Notes: generated from the sequence alone by a model not told the origin. A stretch of 39,983 bases of DNA from Anaerolineales bacterium (GCA_020059485.1 JAGVCA010000060.1:1-39983), one strand, 5' to 3'. Positions 15,552 to 23,180 are shown, numbered from the stretch's first letter. Made by a program: numbers and translations.

Positions 15552-16952
15552 ATGACGAAGATAAGTGATATTTTTGGTAAGGAACTGACAGTTGTGAATG
15601 TTGGGTTGACCAGCATGGCCGAGTCTGTCGCAGATCAGGATGTGAAAACCGTCCACCTGGACTGGGTCCCGCCAAAAGAGGGTATCCGGCGGCTGCGGGT
15701 GACGAAGAGCGGCGTCAACATCGACGAAGCAAACCAGCAGGTTGTGGACCGCATCAAGAAAGCTCTGCCCGTGCTGGTGGGGATGGGAATTGCCAGGGAT
15801 GTGATCCCGGGGATGCATGACCGGATGATCTTGCATGCCGGCCCACCGATCGAGTGGGAGCGGATGTGCGGCCCGACGCGGGGCGCGGTGATGGGGGCGT
15901 TGATCTACGAAGGCCTGGCCAAGGACTCAGCTGAAGCTGAAAAGCTGGCCGCCTCCGGGGGGATCGAGTATGCCCCTTGCCACCACCACCATACCGTGGG
16001 TCCGATGGCCGGGATCGTCTCGCCCAGCATGCCGGTATTCATTTTTGAGAATAAGACATTCGGTAATTATGCGTACTGCACCCAGAACGAAGGTTTGGGC
16101 AAAGTACTGCGTTACGGCGGCATGGGCGATGAAGTTTACGCTCGCCTGAAATGGATGGAGACCGACCTTTATCCGACCCTCGACCGGGCGCTGCAGTCCC
16201 TACCGGACGGGATTGACATCAAGAGCCTGATCGCTCAGGCGATGCATATGGGAGATGAATCACACAATCGCAACCGGGCAGGAACTTCGTTGTTCCTGCG
16301 GGCGATCGCACCGGCGATGGCGCGTACCTGCGATGATCGAGAGCGGCTGGCAAAGGTTATCGAATTTATCGACAAAAATGACCACTTCTTCCTCAATCTG
16401 AGCATGCCAGCCGGCAAAGCCGCCCTTGAACCGGCGGAGGGGATCGAGGGCAGCAGCATTGTTACTGTAATGGCGCGAAACGGCACGGACTTCGGCATTC
16501 GCCTGTCCGGGATGCCGGACCGCTGGTTCACCGCTCCGGCAGGTGAAGTGGAAGGGCTGTACTTCCCCGGCTTCACTGTTAAGGATGCCAACCCGGATAT
16601 CGGCGATTCAACCGTCACCGAGACTGCAGGATACGGCGGTTTTGCCATGGCGGCCGCGCCGGCCATTACCCAGTTTGTGGGTGGCTCACCGCAGATGGCG
16701 ATCGATTCGACCCTGGAAATGTACGAGATCACCTTCGACGAGCACCCTGGCTTCACGATACCGGTACTGAATTTCCGTGGAACCCCGTTGGGGATCGACG
16801 TTCGGCTGGTGATGGAAACCGGGATCCTGCCGAAGATCAATACCGGCATTGCCCATAAAGAACCGGGTGTTGGCATGGTTGGCGCCGGGATCCTGCGGGC
16901 GCCGGAGAAATGCTTCCGGGATGCCTATGACGCAATCGCTGAACTGTGCTAA
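15552..16952 (+). CDS. DUF1116 family protein (YlbE/AllG-like carbamoyltransferase subunit)
   Basis: This 466-residue DUF1116 protein shows the family's strongly conserved blocks: 'VNVGLTSMAESV', 'ILHAGPPIEWERMCGPTRGA', the His-rich 'APCHHHHTVGPMAGIVSPSMP', 'NEGLGKVLRYG', 'ALHMGDE'-type 'AMHMGDESHNRNRAGT', and 'GIDVRLVMETGILPKINTGIAHK'. E. coli YlbE (AllG) is a subunit of oxamate carbamoyltransferase with AllF and AllH. ATG 15552 has AGGAG 7 bases upstream; the earlier in-frame start overlaps fdrA without a good site. Gene adjacency with fdrA matches the E. coli arrangement. The exact substrate here is inferred from the pathway and not known. Confidence 0.88.
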   Translation: MTKISDIFGKELTVVNVGLTSMAESVADQDVKTVHLDWVPPKEGIRRLRVTKSGVNIDEANQQVVDRIKKALPVLVGMGIARDVIPGMHDRMILHAGPPIEWERMCGPTRGAVMGALIYEGLAKDSAEAEKLAASGGIEYAPCHHHHTVGPMAGIVSPSMPVFIFENKTFGNYAYCTQNEGLGKVLRYGGMGDEVYARLKWMETDLYPTLDRALQSLPDGIDIKSLIAQAMHMGDESHNRNRAGTSLFLRAIAPAMARTCDDRERLAKVIEFIDKNDHFFLNLSMPAGKAALEPAEGIEGSSIVTVMARNGTDFGIRLSGMPDRWFTAPAGEVEGLYFPGFTVKDANPDIGDSTVTETAGYGGFAMAAAPAITQFVGGSPQMAIDSTLEMYEITFDEHPGFTIPVLNFRGTPLGIDVRLVMETGILPKINTGIAHKEPGVGMVGAGILRAPEKCFRDAYDAIAELC

Positions 16953-16991
16953 TGCAGAAATCGCTACTTTATCTACACAAGGAGTATTGAC

Positions 16992-17906
16992 ATGAAAACG
17001 ATTGACCTGACTATTCCTCTCGGGATCGGGACGCCTGCCTGGCCGACCTATGAGCCTCTCCAGGTGAAGTATTTCAAACGCCTGGCTCCCAATGGCGCTA
17101 ACGGTCAGCTGCTGACCCATTCCAACCATTTGGGTACCCACCTTGACGGTGAGATCCACTTTTACACCCCTGGCCGGGATATGGCAAACCTGCCGATGGA
17201 TTTCCTGGTCAATGATGGCGTGATCGTTGACCTGAGCGATGTGGTCGCCGACTATGACATCTATACCCCCAAGATGATCGAGGATAGGGTGGAAGTCCGT
17301 GAGGGCGATATCCTGATCATCCATACCGGGTTTCACCACTTCGGTTGGGACCATGATACTGCAGATGAGATCCGCTATATGGTGCAGCACCCCGGCCCAA
17401 CAGCCGAGTTTGCGCAATGGTGCTACGACAAAAAACTGCGCTGGCTGGGCGTGGACTGCGGCAGTGCTGACCATCCGATGAACACCATCATCCGTGACTG
17501 GATGGGTCGCCAGCGCCGCCAGGCAGACTGGGTCTTCGAAAAGAAATACAAGACCACGATCGAAAAGGCTTTCCCGGATGAGTTGTACCAGATGATGCAC
17601 ATCGATATGTTCCCGCATGCCATCATTCACGCCGAATGCATTGGCGGTGATATCGACCTGCTGATCAACCGGCGCACACAGATCGGCTTCTTTCCGTGGC
17701 GGTTCGTGGATGGTGAAGCCTCGATCGGCCGCTGTGTGGCCTTTGTGGATGATGACGAATATCAGGACCTGATGGCGAAAAAAGAAAAGATGCCCAAAAC
17801 CCGTTTTGGGGATGCTTGCGATCCGACACATGTGGAAAGCCTCGACAAGATCGCTAGGAAGAACCTGGAAGGCTACCCGCATATCCGGACCTTACTGCGA
17901 GATTAA
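16992..17906 (+). CDS. Cyclase-family metal-dependent hydrolase (kynurenine formamidase/isatin hydrolase type)
   Basis: This 304-residue protein belongs to the PF04199 cyclase family, whose studied members hydrolyse amide bonds, including the cyclic amide of isatin, with bound Mn or Zn. The metal motif 'HLGTHLDGEIH' at residues 46-56 has the expected His and Asp ligands. 'DLSDVVADYDIYTPKMIE' and 'ILIIHTGFHHF' follow as in the family. It is longer than typical 210-260 residue members because of an insert around residues 165-215. AAGGAG lies 8 bases before ATG. As the only clear ring-amide hydrolase in the operon it is my candidate for opening the oxidised ring. Confidence 0.88.
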   Translation: MKTIDLTIPLGIGTPAWPTYEPLQVKYFKRLAPNGANGQLLTHSNHLGTHLDGEIHFYTPGRDMANLPMDFLVNDGVIVDLSDVVADYDIYTPKMIEDRVEVREGDILIIHTGFHHFGWDHDTADEIRYMVQHPGPTAEFAQWCYDKKLRWLGVDCGSADHPMNTIIRDWMGRQRRQADWVFEKKYKTTIEKAFPDELYQMMHIDMFPHAIIHAECIGGDIDLLINRRTQIGFFPWRFVDGEASIGRCVAFVDDDEYQDLMAKKEKMPKTRFGDACDPTHVESLDKIARKNLEGYPHIRTLLRD

Positions 17907-17968
17907 CTATCGAGCCGGGATTACCCCTCGGTAGCATCATATATTATCGATCAAAAGGAGAATGTAAC

Positions 17969-18694
17969 ATGAAGTTAAAAACACCGTGTGAAGTCAGCCA
18001 CAAGACACTGACATTTGACGTCGAGGAGATCGAACCGATCCTCCAGGGATATCCGATGGATATGAAACCCTGGCCGGGTGCGATGGTCACTCTGAAGGAT
18101 GGCCGGGAGATGTACATCCGCGAAGCCAAGCTGGAAGAGGCTCCTCTGATGCTCACCTACCTGGAGAAGGTGATGAAGGTCGAGCACGATTTCTACGATA
18201 TCGTGGGCGCCCGTGTGTATTCCGAGGTGCTGGGCTGGTACCGCAAACGTCTAAAGGACCCCTACACGCTCGTCGGCATGATCGATGGGGAGTGGGTTGG
18301 TTTTGCCAATGGCCGCTTGATGAACAAGGACATCAACATCAGCCTGCACACCATGGCCCTGGCACGCGGCGGCCGCATCGGCGCCGTGATGTACTACGCC
18401 AAGGCCTACTACGGCTTTGAGATCCTTGGCAACAAGGAATGGTGGGCGACCTACGAGTCCTACAATGGCTGGATGCGTTGGGGTGTCGGCATGGCCCAAC
18501 CGTCCTACCCGTGGCCGGATGTCCAGCATGAACTGGGCGGCGCCCGCGTGTATTACGTCACCAAGGAATATTGGGACCAGGCCGTGAAGACCTATGTCCA
18601 GCAGATGATTGGTGCCGATCTTGTCTTTGATGTGCCGGACAAGTTGATCAAAGCCAATGAGATCATGCGGTTGCCAGAAGAGGTAGTGGTCTAG
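17969..18694 (+). CDS. GNAT-fold-like protein of unknown function
   Basis: This 241-residue soluble protein is rich in Trp and Tyr. From about residue 45 it reads like a GCN5-related acyltransferase fold: 'MYIREAKLEEAPLMLTYLEKV' as strand 1/helix 1, 'LVGMIDGEWVGFANGRL' as the central strands, a 'GGRIGAVMYYAKAYYGFEILG' stretch in the position of the acyl-CoA loop, and 'ATYESYNGWMRWGVGMAQP' as the last strand/helix. The pyrophosphate-binding loop is not the canonical Q/RxxGxG/A, so acyl-CoA binding is uncertain. AAAAGGAG lies 8 bases before ATG. It is the last gene before a terminator hairpin, in line with the FdrA/DUF1116/cyclase genes. A pathway role (acyl transfer, or a sensor) is inference only. 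Confidence 0.6.
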   Translation: MKLKTPCEVSHKTLTFDVEEIEPILQGYPMDMKPWPGAMVTLKDGREMYIREAKLEEAPLMLTYLEKVMKVEHDFYDIVGARVYSEVLGWYRKRLKDPYTLVGMIDGEWVGFANGRLMNKDINISLHTMALARGGRIGAVMYYAKAYYGFEILGNKEWWATYESYNGWMRWGVGMAQPSYPWPDVQHELGGARVYYVTKEYWDQAVKTYVQQMIGADLVFDVPDKLIKANEIMRLPEEVVV

Positions 18695-18717
18695 TCTGTC
18701 ATCGATAGGATCGTGAT

Positions 18718-18749
18718 GAGTGGGGTTGGAAGGTTCAACCCCACTCTTT
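18718..18749 (+). terminator. Intrinsic terminator or attenuator between the GNAT-like gene and bioY
   Basis: GAGTGGGGTTG (18718-18728) pairs perfectly with CAACCCCACTC (18736-18746) around a 7-base loop, followed by TTTGACTT. The short T run suggests partial termination, so bioY would get some read-through from the catabolic operon. Confidence 0.65.
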
Positions 18750-18778
18750 GACTTCTGAGGCCTAAGGAACATATTATC

Positions 18779-19348
18779 ATGCAGAGAACATTAGCAATTC
18801 AATTAACCGATAGGCTATCGGTCCCGAAAAATTGGGTCACCGATGTAGTGCTCGTCCTGACAGGCAGTGCCCTGGTGGCGCTTTCCGCTCAGTTGGTGAT
18901 CCGCCTGCCGTTCTCCCCGGTCCCGATCACGGGGCAGACCTTCGCGGTGCTGCTGGTGGGTTTTGTCCTGGGCAGCCAGCGCGGCGCACTTAGCCTGGCT
19001 TTGTACCTGCTGGAAGGGATCATGGGGCTGCCAGTGTTTGCCGGCGGCGGCGCAGGGCTGCCGTGGTTGTTCGGCCCAAGCGGCGGATATCTGCTCGGCT
19101 TTGTCCTGGCGGCAGGGCTGGTCGGTGGGCTGGCTGAACGCGGCTTTGATCGAAAGTTTTTCACCACCATGATCGCTTTCGCCTGTGGCATGCTGGCGAT
19201 CTACATCATCGGTGCCTTGTGGCTGTCCAATTACACCGGCTGGCAGGCTTCCCTTCAGACCGGAGTACTGCCGTTTCTGCCGGGCGATCTATTCAAGGCA
19301 ATCCTGGCGGCGCTGGCCTTGCCAACAGCCTGGAAGATTGTAAAATAA
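18779..19348 (+). CDS. bioY: Biotin transporter S component BioY
   Basis: This 189-residue membrane protein of the BioY family is the substrate-binding unit of an ECF-type biotin importer. Six hydrophobic segments are visible. Family motifs are 'RLPFSPVPITGQTFAVLLVGFVLGSQRGALSLALYLLEG' in pieces, 'GLPVFAGGGAGLPWLFGPSGGYLLGF' in pieces, and the final 'FLPGDLFKAILAALALP'. No EcfA or EcfT gene is adjacent, so it would use shared energising subunits or act alone. Its place right after the operon encoding a biotin-dependent decarboxylase explains the demand. No clear BirA operator was found upstream. An AAGGA element lies about 10 bases before ATG. Confidence 0.93.
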   Translation: MQRTLAIQLTDRLSVPKNWVTDVVLVLTGSALVALSAQLVIRLPFSPVPITGQTFAVLLVGFVLGSQRGALSLALYLLEGIMGLPVFAGGGAGLPWLFGPSGGYLLGFVLAAGLVGGLAERGFDRKFFTTMIAFACGMLAIYIIGALWLSNYTGWQASLQTGVLPFLPGDLFKAILAALALPTAWKIVK

Positions 19349-19462
19349 GATCAGTCCTGTCCGCACAGGATCCCATCGGCCTGGCAGGCATGGTTTGCCG
19401 GGCGGTTTGGGTTAACCGACACCGTTGATCGGTCATGTACAGGCTACCGAAACCTGGAGGGA

Positions 19463-20491
19463 ATGAAAATGCGTGATATATATCCAGATATCCTGAAGTG
19501 GCACCAGGACGGCCAGACAATCGCCCTGGCGACTGTGATCAAGACCTGGGGTTCCTCACCACGCACAACCGGTGCCAAGATGGCCGTTAATGAATTAGGG
19601 GAGATGACCGGGTCAGTCAGCGGTGGCTGCGTGGAAGGGGCGGTGGTGGCGGCTTGTGCGGATACGATCGCTTCGGGACAGCCTCAACTCCTGCACTTCG
19701 ACGTTGATGATGAAACTGCCTGGGATGTCGGGATTGGCTGTGGGGGAGAACTGGATGTCTTTATCCGCTTGCTAAGCGACGAGGTCATGACCGCTTTCAG
19801 CCGCTCAATCGAGGAAGAGGATCCGCTGGCTCTGACCACTCTGGTACGCGGGCCGCAGGAACTGGTGGGGAAAGAGATTGGCAAGTTGAAATCCAATGGT
19901 TCTTTCGGCTCGATTGCTGCCGATCTGGACGCAAGGCTGACTGCCAGAATGGCAGAAGGATTGAAGGAAAACGATCCGCTCCTGATGACAATTGAACAAA
20001 AAGGCGAGGTTTTTATCGATATCATGCCGCCACCCCCGACATTGGTGATCGTTGGCGGCGTCCATATCGCCATCGCGCTGGTCAAGATGGCAAAGGCCAG
20101 CGGCTATCGGACGATCATCGTCGATCCGCGCCGCCAATTTGGTACCCAGGTGCGGTTCCCGGAAGCAGACCGGATCATCCAGAAATGGCCGGATGATGCG
20201 TTCAAGGAGATCAAACTGACCGGCAATACCGCCGTGGCGATGCTGACCCACGATCCGAAGATCGATGATCCGGGGTTGATCGCCGCCCTGCCAAGCGAGG
20301 CTTTTTACGTCGGTGCGCTGGGGAGCAAAAAGACCCAGGCGTCGCGGCGGCAGCGGCTGCGGGAGGCCGGCGTGAACGAAGAATTATTGGCGCGGCTGCA
20401 TGGACCGATCGGGCTGGACCTGGGCGGGCGCAGCCCAGAAGAGATCGCCCTGGCAATCATGGCCGAGATCGTCCAGAAACGGTATCGGTAG
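19463..20491 (+). CDS. xdhC: XdhC family molybdenum hydroxylase maturation protein
   Basis: This 342-residue XdhC/CoxI-type factor binds molybdenum cofactor, helps form its sulfurated version and inserts it into the large subunit. The N-terminal XdhC domain has 'TWGSSPRTTGAKMAV' and 'GSVSGGCVEGAVV'. The C-terminal Rossmann domain has 'VIVGGVHIAIALVKMAKASGYRTIIVDPR' (in pieces) and 'YVGALGSKKT'. GGAGG lies only 2 bases before the first ATG but 8 before ATG 19469, so the second is the likelier start. It closes the plus-strand arm that begins with the permease and serves the hydroxylase encoded at 5356-9127. The 114 bases before it hold no clear promoter. Confidence 0.92.
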   Translation: MKMRDIYPDILKWHQDGQTIALATVIKTWGSSPRTTGAKMAVNELGEMTGSVSGGCVEGAVVAACADTIASGQPQLLHFDVDDETAWDVGIGCGGELDVFIRLLSDEVMTAFSRSIEEEDPLALTTLVRGPQELVGKEIGKLKSNGSFGSIAADLDARLTARMAEGLKENDPLLMTIEQKGEVFIDIMPPPPTLVIVGGVHIAIALVKMAKASGYRTIIVDPRRQFGTQVRFPEADRIIQKWPDDAFKEIKLTGNTAVAMLTHDPKIDDPGLIAALPSEAFYVGALGSKKTQASRRQRLREAGVNEELLARLHGPIGLDLGGRSPEEIALAIMAEIVQKRYR

Positions 20492-20494
20492 CTG

Positions 20495-21742
20495 TCAGAA
20501 GGTCAGTTCTTTTGGGGGAAGTAAAGCCAGAAATTTCCACTGGTTGGCGCGCGGACTGTAGGCCAGATCGACGATCCCTGTGTTTTCGATGTAAAAGTGG
20601 GCGCTGTTCCGAAGCGGCTGGGGTATGATGCCCAGGATGGCGCGCAGCAGGCTGTTGAGAAAAGCGCCGTGCGAGACGGCCAGATAACCGCCCGGGTCGG
20701 AGCCTGTGACCTGATCAATGAGTTCGCCGGCTCGGAGGTACAGTTCCAGCCAGCTTTCTCCGGTTTCTCCAACCGGTAGATACGGATTGGCTCGGTCCGG
20801 CCGTTCCGGGAACTGGGCTTCGATCTCTTCAATGCTCAGCCCGGCCAGCTTGCCATTGTCGATCTCTTTGAGCAGGTGATTTGCCGTCACATCGAGTTGC
20901 AGGTTCTTTGCGATCACCTCAGCCGTCTGCCAGGCGCGCGTTTGTGGGCTGGAAAGGATCTGGTCGATCCTGATCCCGAGTTCTGAGATCAAATGAGCTG
21001 CCTGCCGGGTTTGTTTATGTCCGTCAGGCGTCAGGTCAGTATCAACCTGGCCTTGGAAGATCCGGTTGACATTACCTTCAGACTCGGCATGGCGGACCAA
21101 TAACAGGCGGTGTCCGGCCGGATCGGGGTGGACCAGGAGTGCCTGTTTTCCCAGAGGAAGGTATTGCCACAACCGCCATTGTTGGTACTCTGGGTTGTAC
21201 TGGACGTCGATGCTGGTGCAATTGCCGAGTGCGAACTCGACAGAAAGAGGATTGCTGCCCAGGATCGTGTGCAGTACTCTGTTGAGCAGCGCGCCATGCG
21301 TGACGATCAGATACCGGCCAGGAGGCCGGCGGAACAAGGATTGGAGCGCCCGGCCAGCCCGCAAGGTCAACTGCCAGTTGCTTTCTCCGGTTTCCCCGAA
21401 TCGTTCATAGAGATGGGAGGTATCGGTCGAGCGATTTGCTCGGCTCTCCTCCTTCTTCAGCCCCTGACCGAATCCGCGATGCCGCTCCAGCCAGAGCGAG
21501 TCGGTTTCAATCGGGGCTTCCAGTGCCTGGCGGATCTGTTCCGCCGTCTGATGGGCGCGCTGCAGTGGGCTGGCGATAATGCCATCGAATTGGCGGCCAG
21601 CTGCCACCCAGGATTCCGTGATCTGTTCGGCTTGCTTGAGGCCGGCCTCTGTCAATGGAAAATCGTGCTGCCCCTGGATGTATCCATCCCGGTTACCGAC
21701 GGATTCGCCGTGGCGAAGAAATGTGAAGAAGTAGCTGGTCAT
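20495..21742 (-). CDS. Double-domain histidine phosphatase (phosphoglycerate mutase-like)
   Basis: This 415-residue protein is two histidine-phosphatase domains in tandem. Domain 1 (about 1-195) has 'LRHGES' with His11 as phospho-acceptor and 'VTHG' with His149. Domain 2 (about 211-415) has 'VRHAES' with His218 and a later 'VSHG'. Both keep the catalytic RH and second His, so both look active. Single-domain members are about 200 residues, so this is a duplication or fusion. The ATG overlaps the fmt stop as ATGA, and the upstream GTG-type extension is discarded. The substrate (sugar phosphate, nucleotide or cofactor precursor) is not predictable. Confidence 0.88.
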   Translation of the reverse strand: MTSYFFTFLRHGESVGNRDGYIQGQHDFPLTEAGLKQAEQITESWVAAGRQFDGIIASPLQRAHQTAEQIRQALEAPIETDSLWLERHRGFGQGLKKEESRANRSTDTSHLYERFGETGESNWQLTLRAGRALQSLFRRPPGRYLIVTHGALLNRVLHTILGSNPLSVEFALGNCTSIDVQYNPEYQQWRLWQYLPLGKQALLVHPDPAGHRLLLVRHAESEGNVNRIFQGQVDTDLTPDGHKQTRQAAHLISELGIRIDQILSSPQTRAWQTAEVIAKNLQLDVTANHLLKEIDNGKLAGLSIEEIEAQFPERPDRANPYLPVGETGESWLELYLRAGELIDQVTGSDPGGYLAVSHGAFLNSLLRAILGIIPQPLRNSAHFYIENTGIVDLAYSPRANQWKFLALLPPKELTF

Positions 21743-22656
21743 TGATCGGCCCAATCCCGGGCTCCGTTCAGAAATTCTGCCCCGCTCATGGCGCGTTTGC
21801 CGGCTGGCTGGACGGCCTTGAGCAGCAGGATCCCACCGCTGGCGGCGATGGCCGGATAGCCGGATTCAATCAGCCGAGTGCCGGGGGTGTATCGGTTGCT
21901 ATCCAGAGTATCCACTTCGTGGATTTTGAGGGGTTGGCCTTGCCAGAGCGTGTAGGTGCCCGGCCAGGGAGAATATGCCCGCACCTGGCGAGCCAGGTCT
22001 GTGGGCGATTTGGAAAAATCAAGCTGACCATCGTCTTTTGTGAGCATCGGTGCATACGTAGCCAGCGAATCCTGTTGGGGTTGGGGCGTGACCTCTCCGG
22101 CAAGATAATCTGGCAGGGTCTCGATCAGAAGATCAGCGCCAAGTTCGGCAAGCCTGTCGCTCAGTGATCCGGCAGTTTCGTCTGCAGCGGTCGGGATGGC
22201 CTGTTGAGAGAGGATCGGGCCGGTGTCCAGACCGGGGTCCATCCTAATGATGGTGACGCCGGTTTCAGTATCCCCATGCAGGATGGCCGCATTGATCGGC
22301 GATGCGCCGCGCCAGCGGGGCAGAAGGGATGCGTGCACGTTGATACAGCCGTATGGCGGCAGATCGAGAACGATAGGTTTGAGGATTTGGCCAAAGGCGG
22401 CTACCACGATCACATCCGGCCGCCAGGCGGCGAGTTGTGCGACTGCCTCGCGGGTACGCAGACTGGCAGGCTGGAAGATATCGAGCCCCAGTTTCTGTGC
22501 TTCCTCTTTAACTGGTGGAGGGGCAAGCTTTTTCCCGCGCCCGGCTTTCCTGTCCGGCTGGGTGACTACGCCAACCAGATCGGTGTTGGCGGACAACACT
22601 CTCAATGAGGGGAGCGCAAAATCGGGTGACCCCATGAACACGACGCGGCATTTCAT
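21739..22656 (-). CDS. fmt: Methionyl-tRNA formyltransferase
   Basis: This 305-residue enzyme transfers a formyl group from 10-formyl-THF to initiator Met-tRNA in the cytoplasm. The N-terminal 'VFMGSPDFALPSL', the folate/catalytic segment 'HASLLPRWRGASPINAAIL' and 'DTGVTIIRMDPGLDTGPIL'-type text are typical, and the C-terminal OB-like domain follows to the normal length. The stop overlaps the start of the histidine phosphatase gene by four bases, so the two are cotranscribed. The def and priA genes that often accompany fmt are absent here. Confidence 0.96.
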   Translation of the reverse strand: MKCRVVFMGSPDFALPSLRVLSANTDLVGVVTQPDRKAGRGKKLAPPPVKEEAQKLGLDIFQPASLRTREAVAQLAAWRPDVIVVAAFGQILKPIVLDLPPYGCINVHASLLPRWRGASPINAAILHGDTETGVTIIRMDPGLDTGPILSQQAIPTAADETAGSLSDRLAELGADLLIETLPDYLAGEVTPQPQQDSLATYAPMLTKDDGQLDFSKSPTDLARQVRAYSPWPGTYTLWQGQPLKIHEVDTLDSNRYTPGTRLIESGYPAIAASGGILLLKAVQPAGKRAMSGAEFLNGARDWADQ

Positions 22657-22698
22657 GTCCGGATTTTAGCATAATCTAGGCTAGTACCAGGGAATAGA

Positions 22699-22728
22699 TT
22701 GCCAGAATCGCCGTGTTTCGCTTATAAT
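22699..22728 (+). promoter_or_regulatory. Predicted strong sigma-70 promoter for the DUF4870 gene
   Basis: TTGCCA (22699-22704), an 18-base spacer and a consensus TATAAT (22723-22728) predict transcription start near 22735, about 35 bases before the gene start. It lies in the short gap divergent from fmt. Confidence 0.65.
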
Positions 22729-22769
22729 TAGAGACAACCTGTCAAGATTATCCAATGGAGGCAAATGAA

Positions 22770-23102
22770 ATGGCTGAACAACCGATGATGACCGATGTAA
22801 CCGATGATGACAAGCTGTGGGCAGCGTTAGCGTATGTATTCACTCCGCTGATCCCGGTGATCCTGATGTTGATGGAGGATAAGAAGAATCGTCCTTACAT
22901 CAGAGCTCACAATGCCCAGGCGCTGGCTTGGGGTATCGTGCTATTTATTCTCACCTTCCTTCTTAGCTTTGTCCTGATCGGCGTGTGCATTGGCCTGGCT
23001 GGTTTTGCCCTGCAGTTGTTCTGGGGTTACAAAGCCTACCAGGGCGAGATGATCGAGATCCCGGTGATTTCGAACTTCGTCAAGAATCAGGGCTGGGCTT
23101 AA
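22770..23102 (+). CDS. DUF4870 family small membrane protein
   Basis: This 110-residue protein has 'DDKLWAALAYVFTPLIPVILMLMEDKKNRPYIRAHNAQAL' (read in pieces) leading into two to three membrane helices, typical of the DUF4870 (TIC20-like) family. No enzymatic function is known. ATG 22770 is chosen because GGAGG lies 8 bases upstream; the earlier in-frame ATG overlaps that Shine-Dalgarno. It is monocistronic, with its own promoter and a strong terminator immediately downstream. Confidence 0.85.
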   Translation: MAEQPMMTDVTDDDKLWAALAYVFTPLIPVILMLMEDKKNRPYIRAHNAQALAWGIVLFILTFLLSFVLIGVCIGLAGFALQLFWGYKAYQGEMIEIPVISNFVKNQGWA

Positions 23103-23121
23103 CCGCAAAACTGATTCAACC

Positions 23122-23160
23122 GTCAAGGTGCATTTGTCTGACAAGTGCACCTTGACTTTT
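23122..23160 (+). terminator. Intrinsic terminator after the DUF4870 gene
   Basis: A 35-base near-perfect palindrome (23122-23156) has an outer 11-base stem GTCAAGGTGCA/TGCACCTTGAC, one U-G pair, and an inner TTGTC/GACAA stem with a single-base centre. TTTT follows. The 3' arm also contains the -35 of the next promoter. Confidence 0.85.
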
Positions 23161-23180
23161 AACCGGCTCAAATTTACAAT
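23152..23180 (+). promoter_or_regulatory. Predicted promoter of the glycine riboswitch-gcv operon
   Basis: TTGACT (23152-23157), a 17-base spacer and TACAAT (23175-23180) predict transcription start at about 23187, a dozen bases before the first aptamer. The -35 hexamer is part of the 3' arm of the upstream terminator hairpin. Confidence 0.7.

Noticed and set aside
16686-17882. A 398-codon minus-strand frame
   Set aside because: It is antisense to the DUF1116 and cyclase genes, both well recognised.
17969-18694. Acetoacetate decarboxylase family assignment
   Set aside because: The position in a degradation operon made it tempting, but the Lys active-site region and the family text of acetoacetate decarboxylase are not present; the GNAT-like reading fits better.
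19349-19462. BirA operator or promoter before xdhC
   Set aside because: GGTTAACC and short hairpins occur, but no convincing BirA-type dyad or -35/-10 pair was found.
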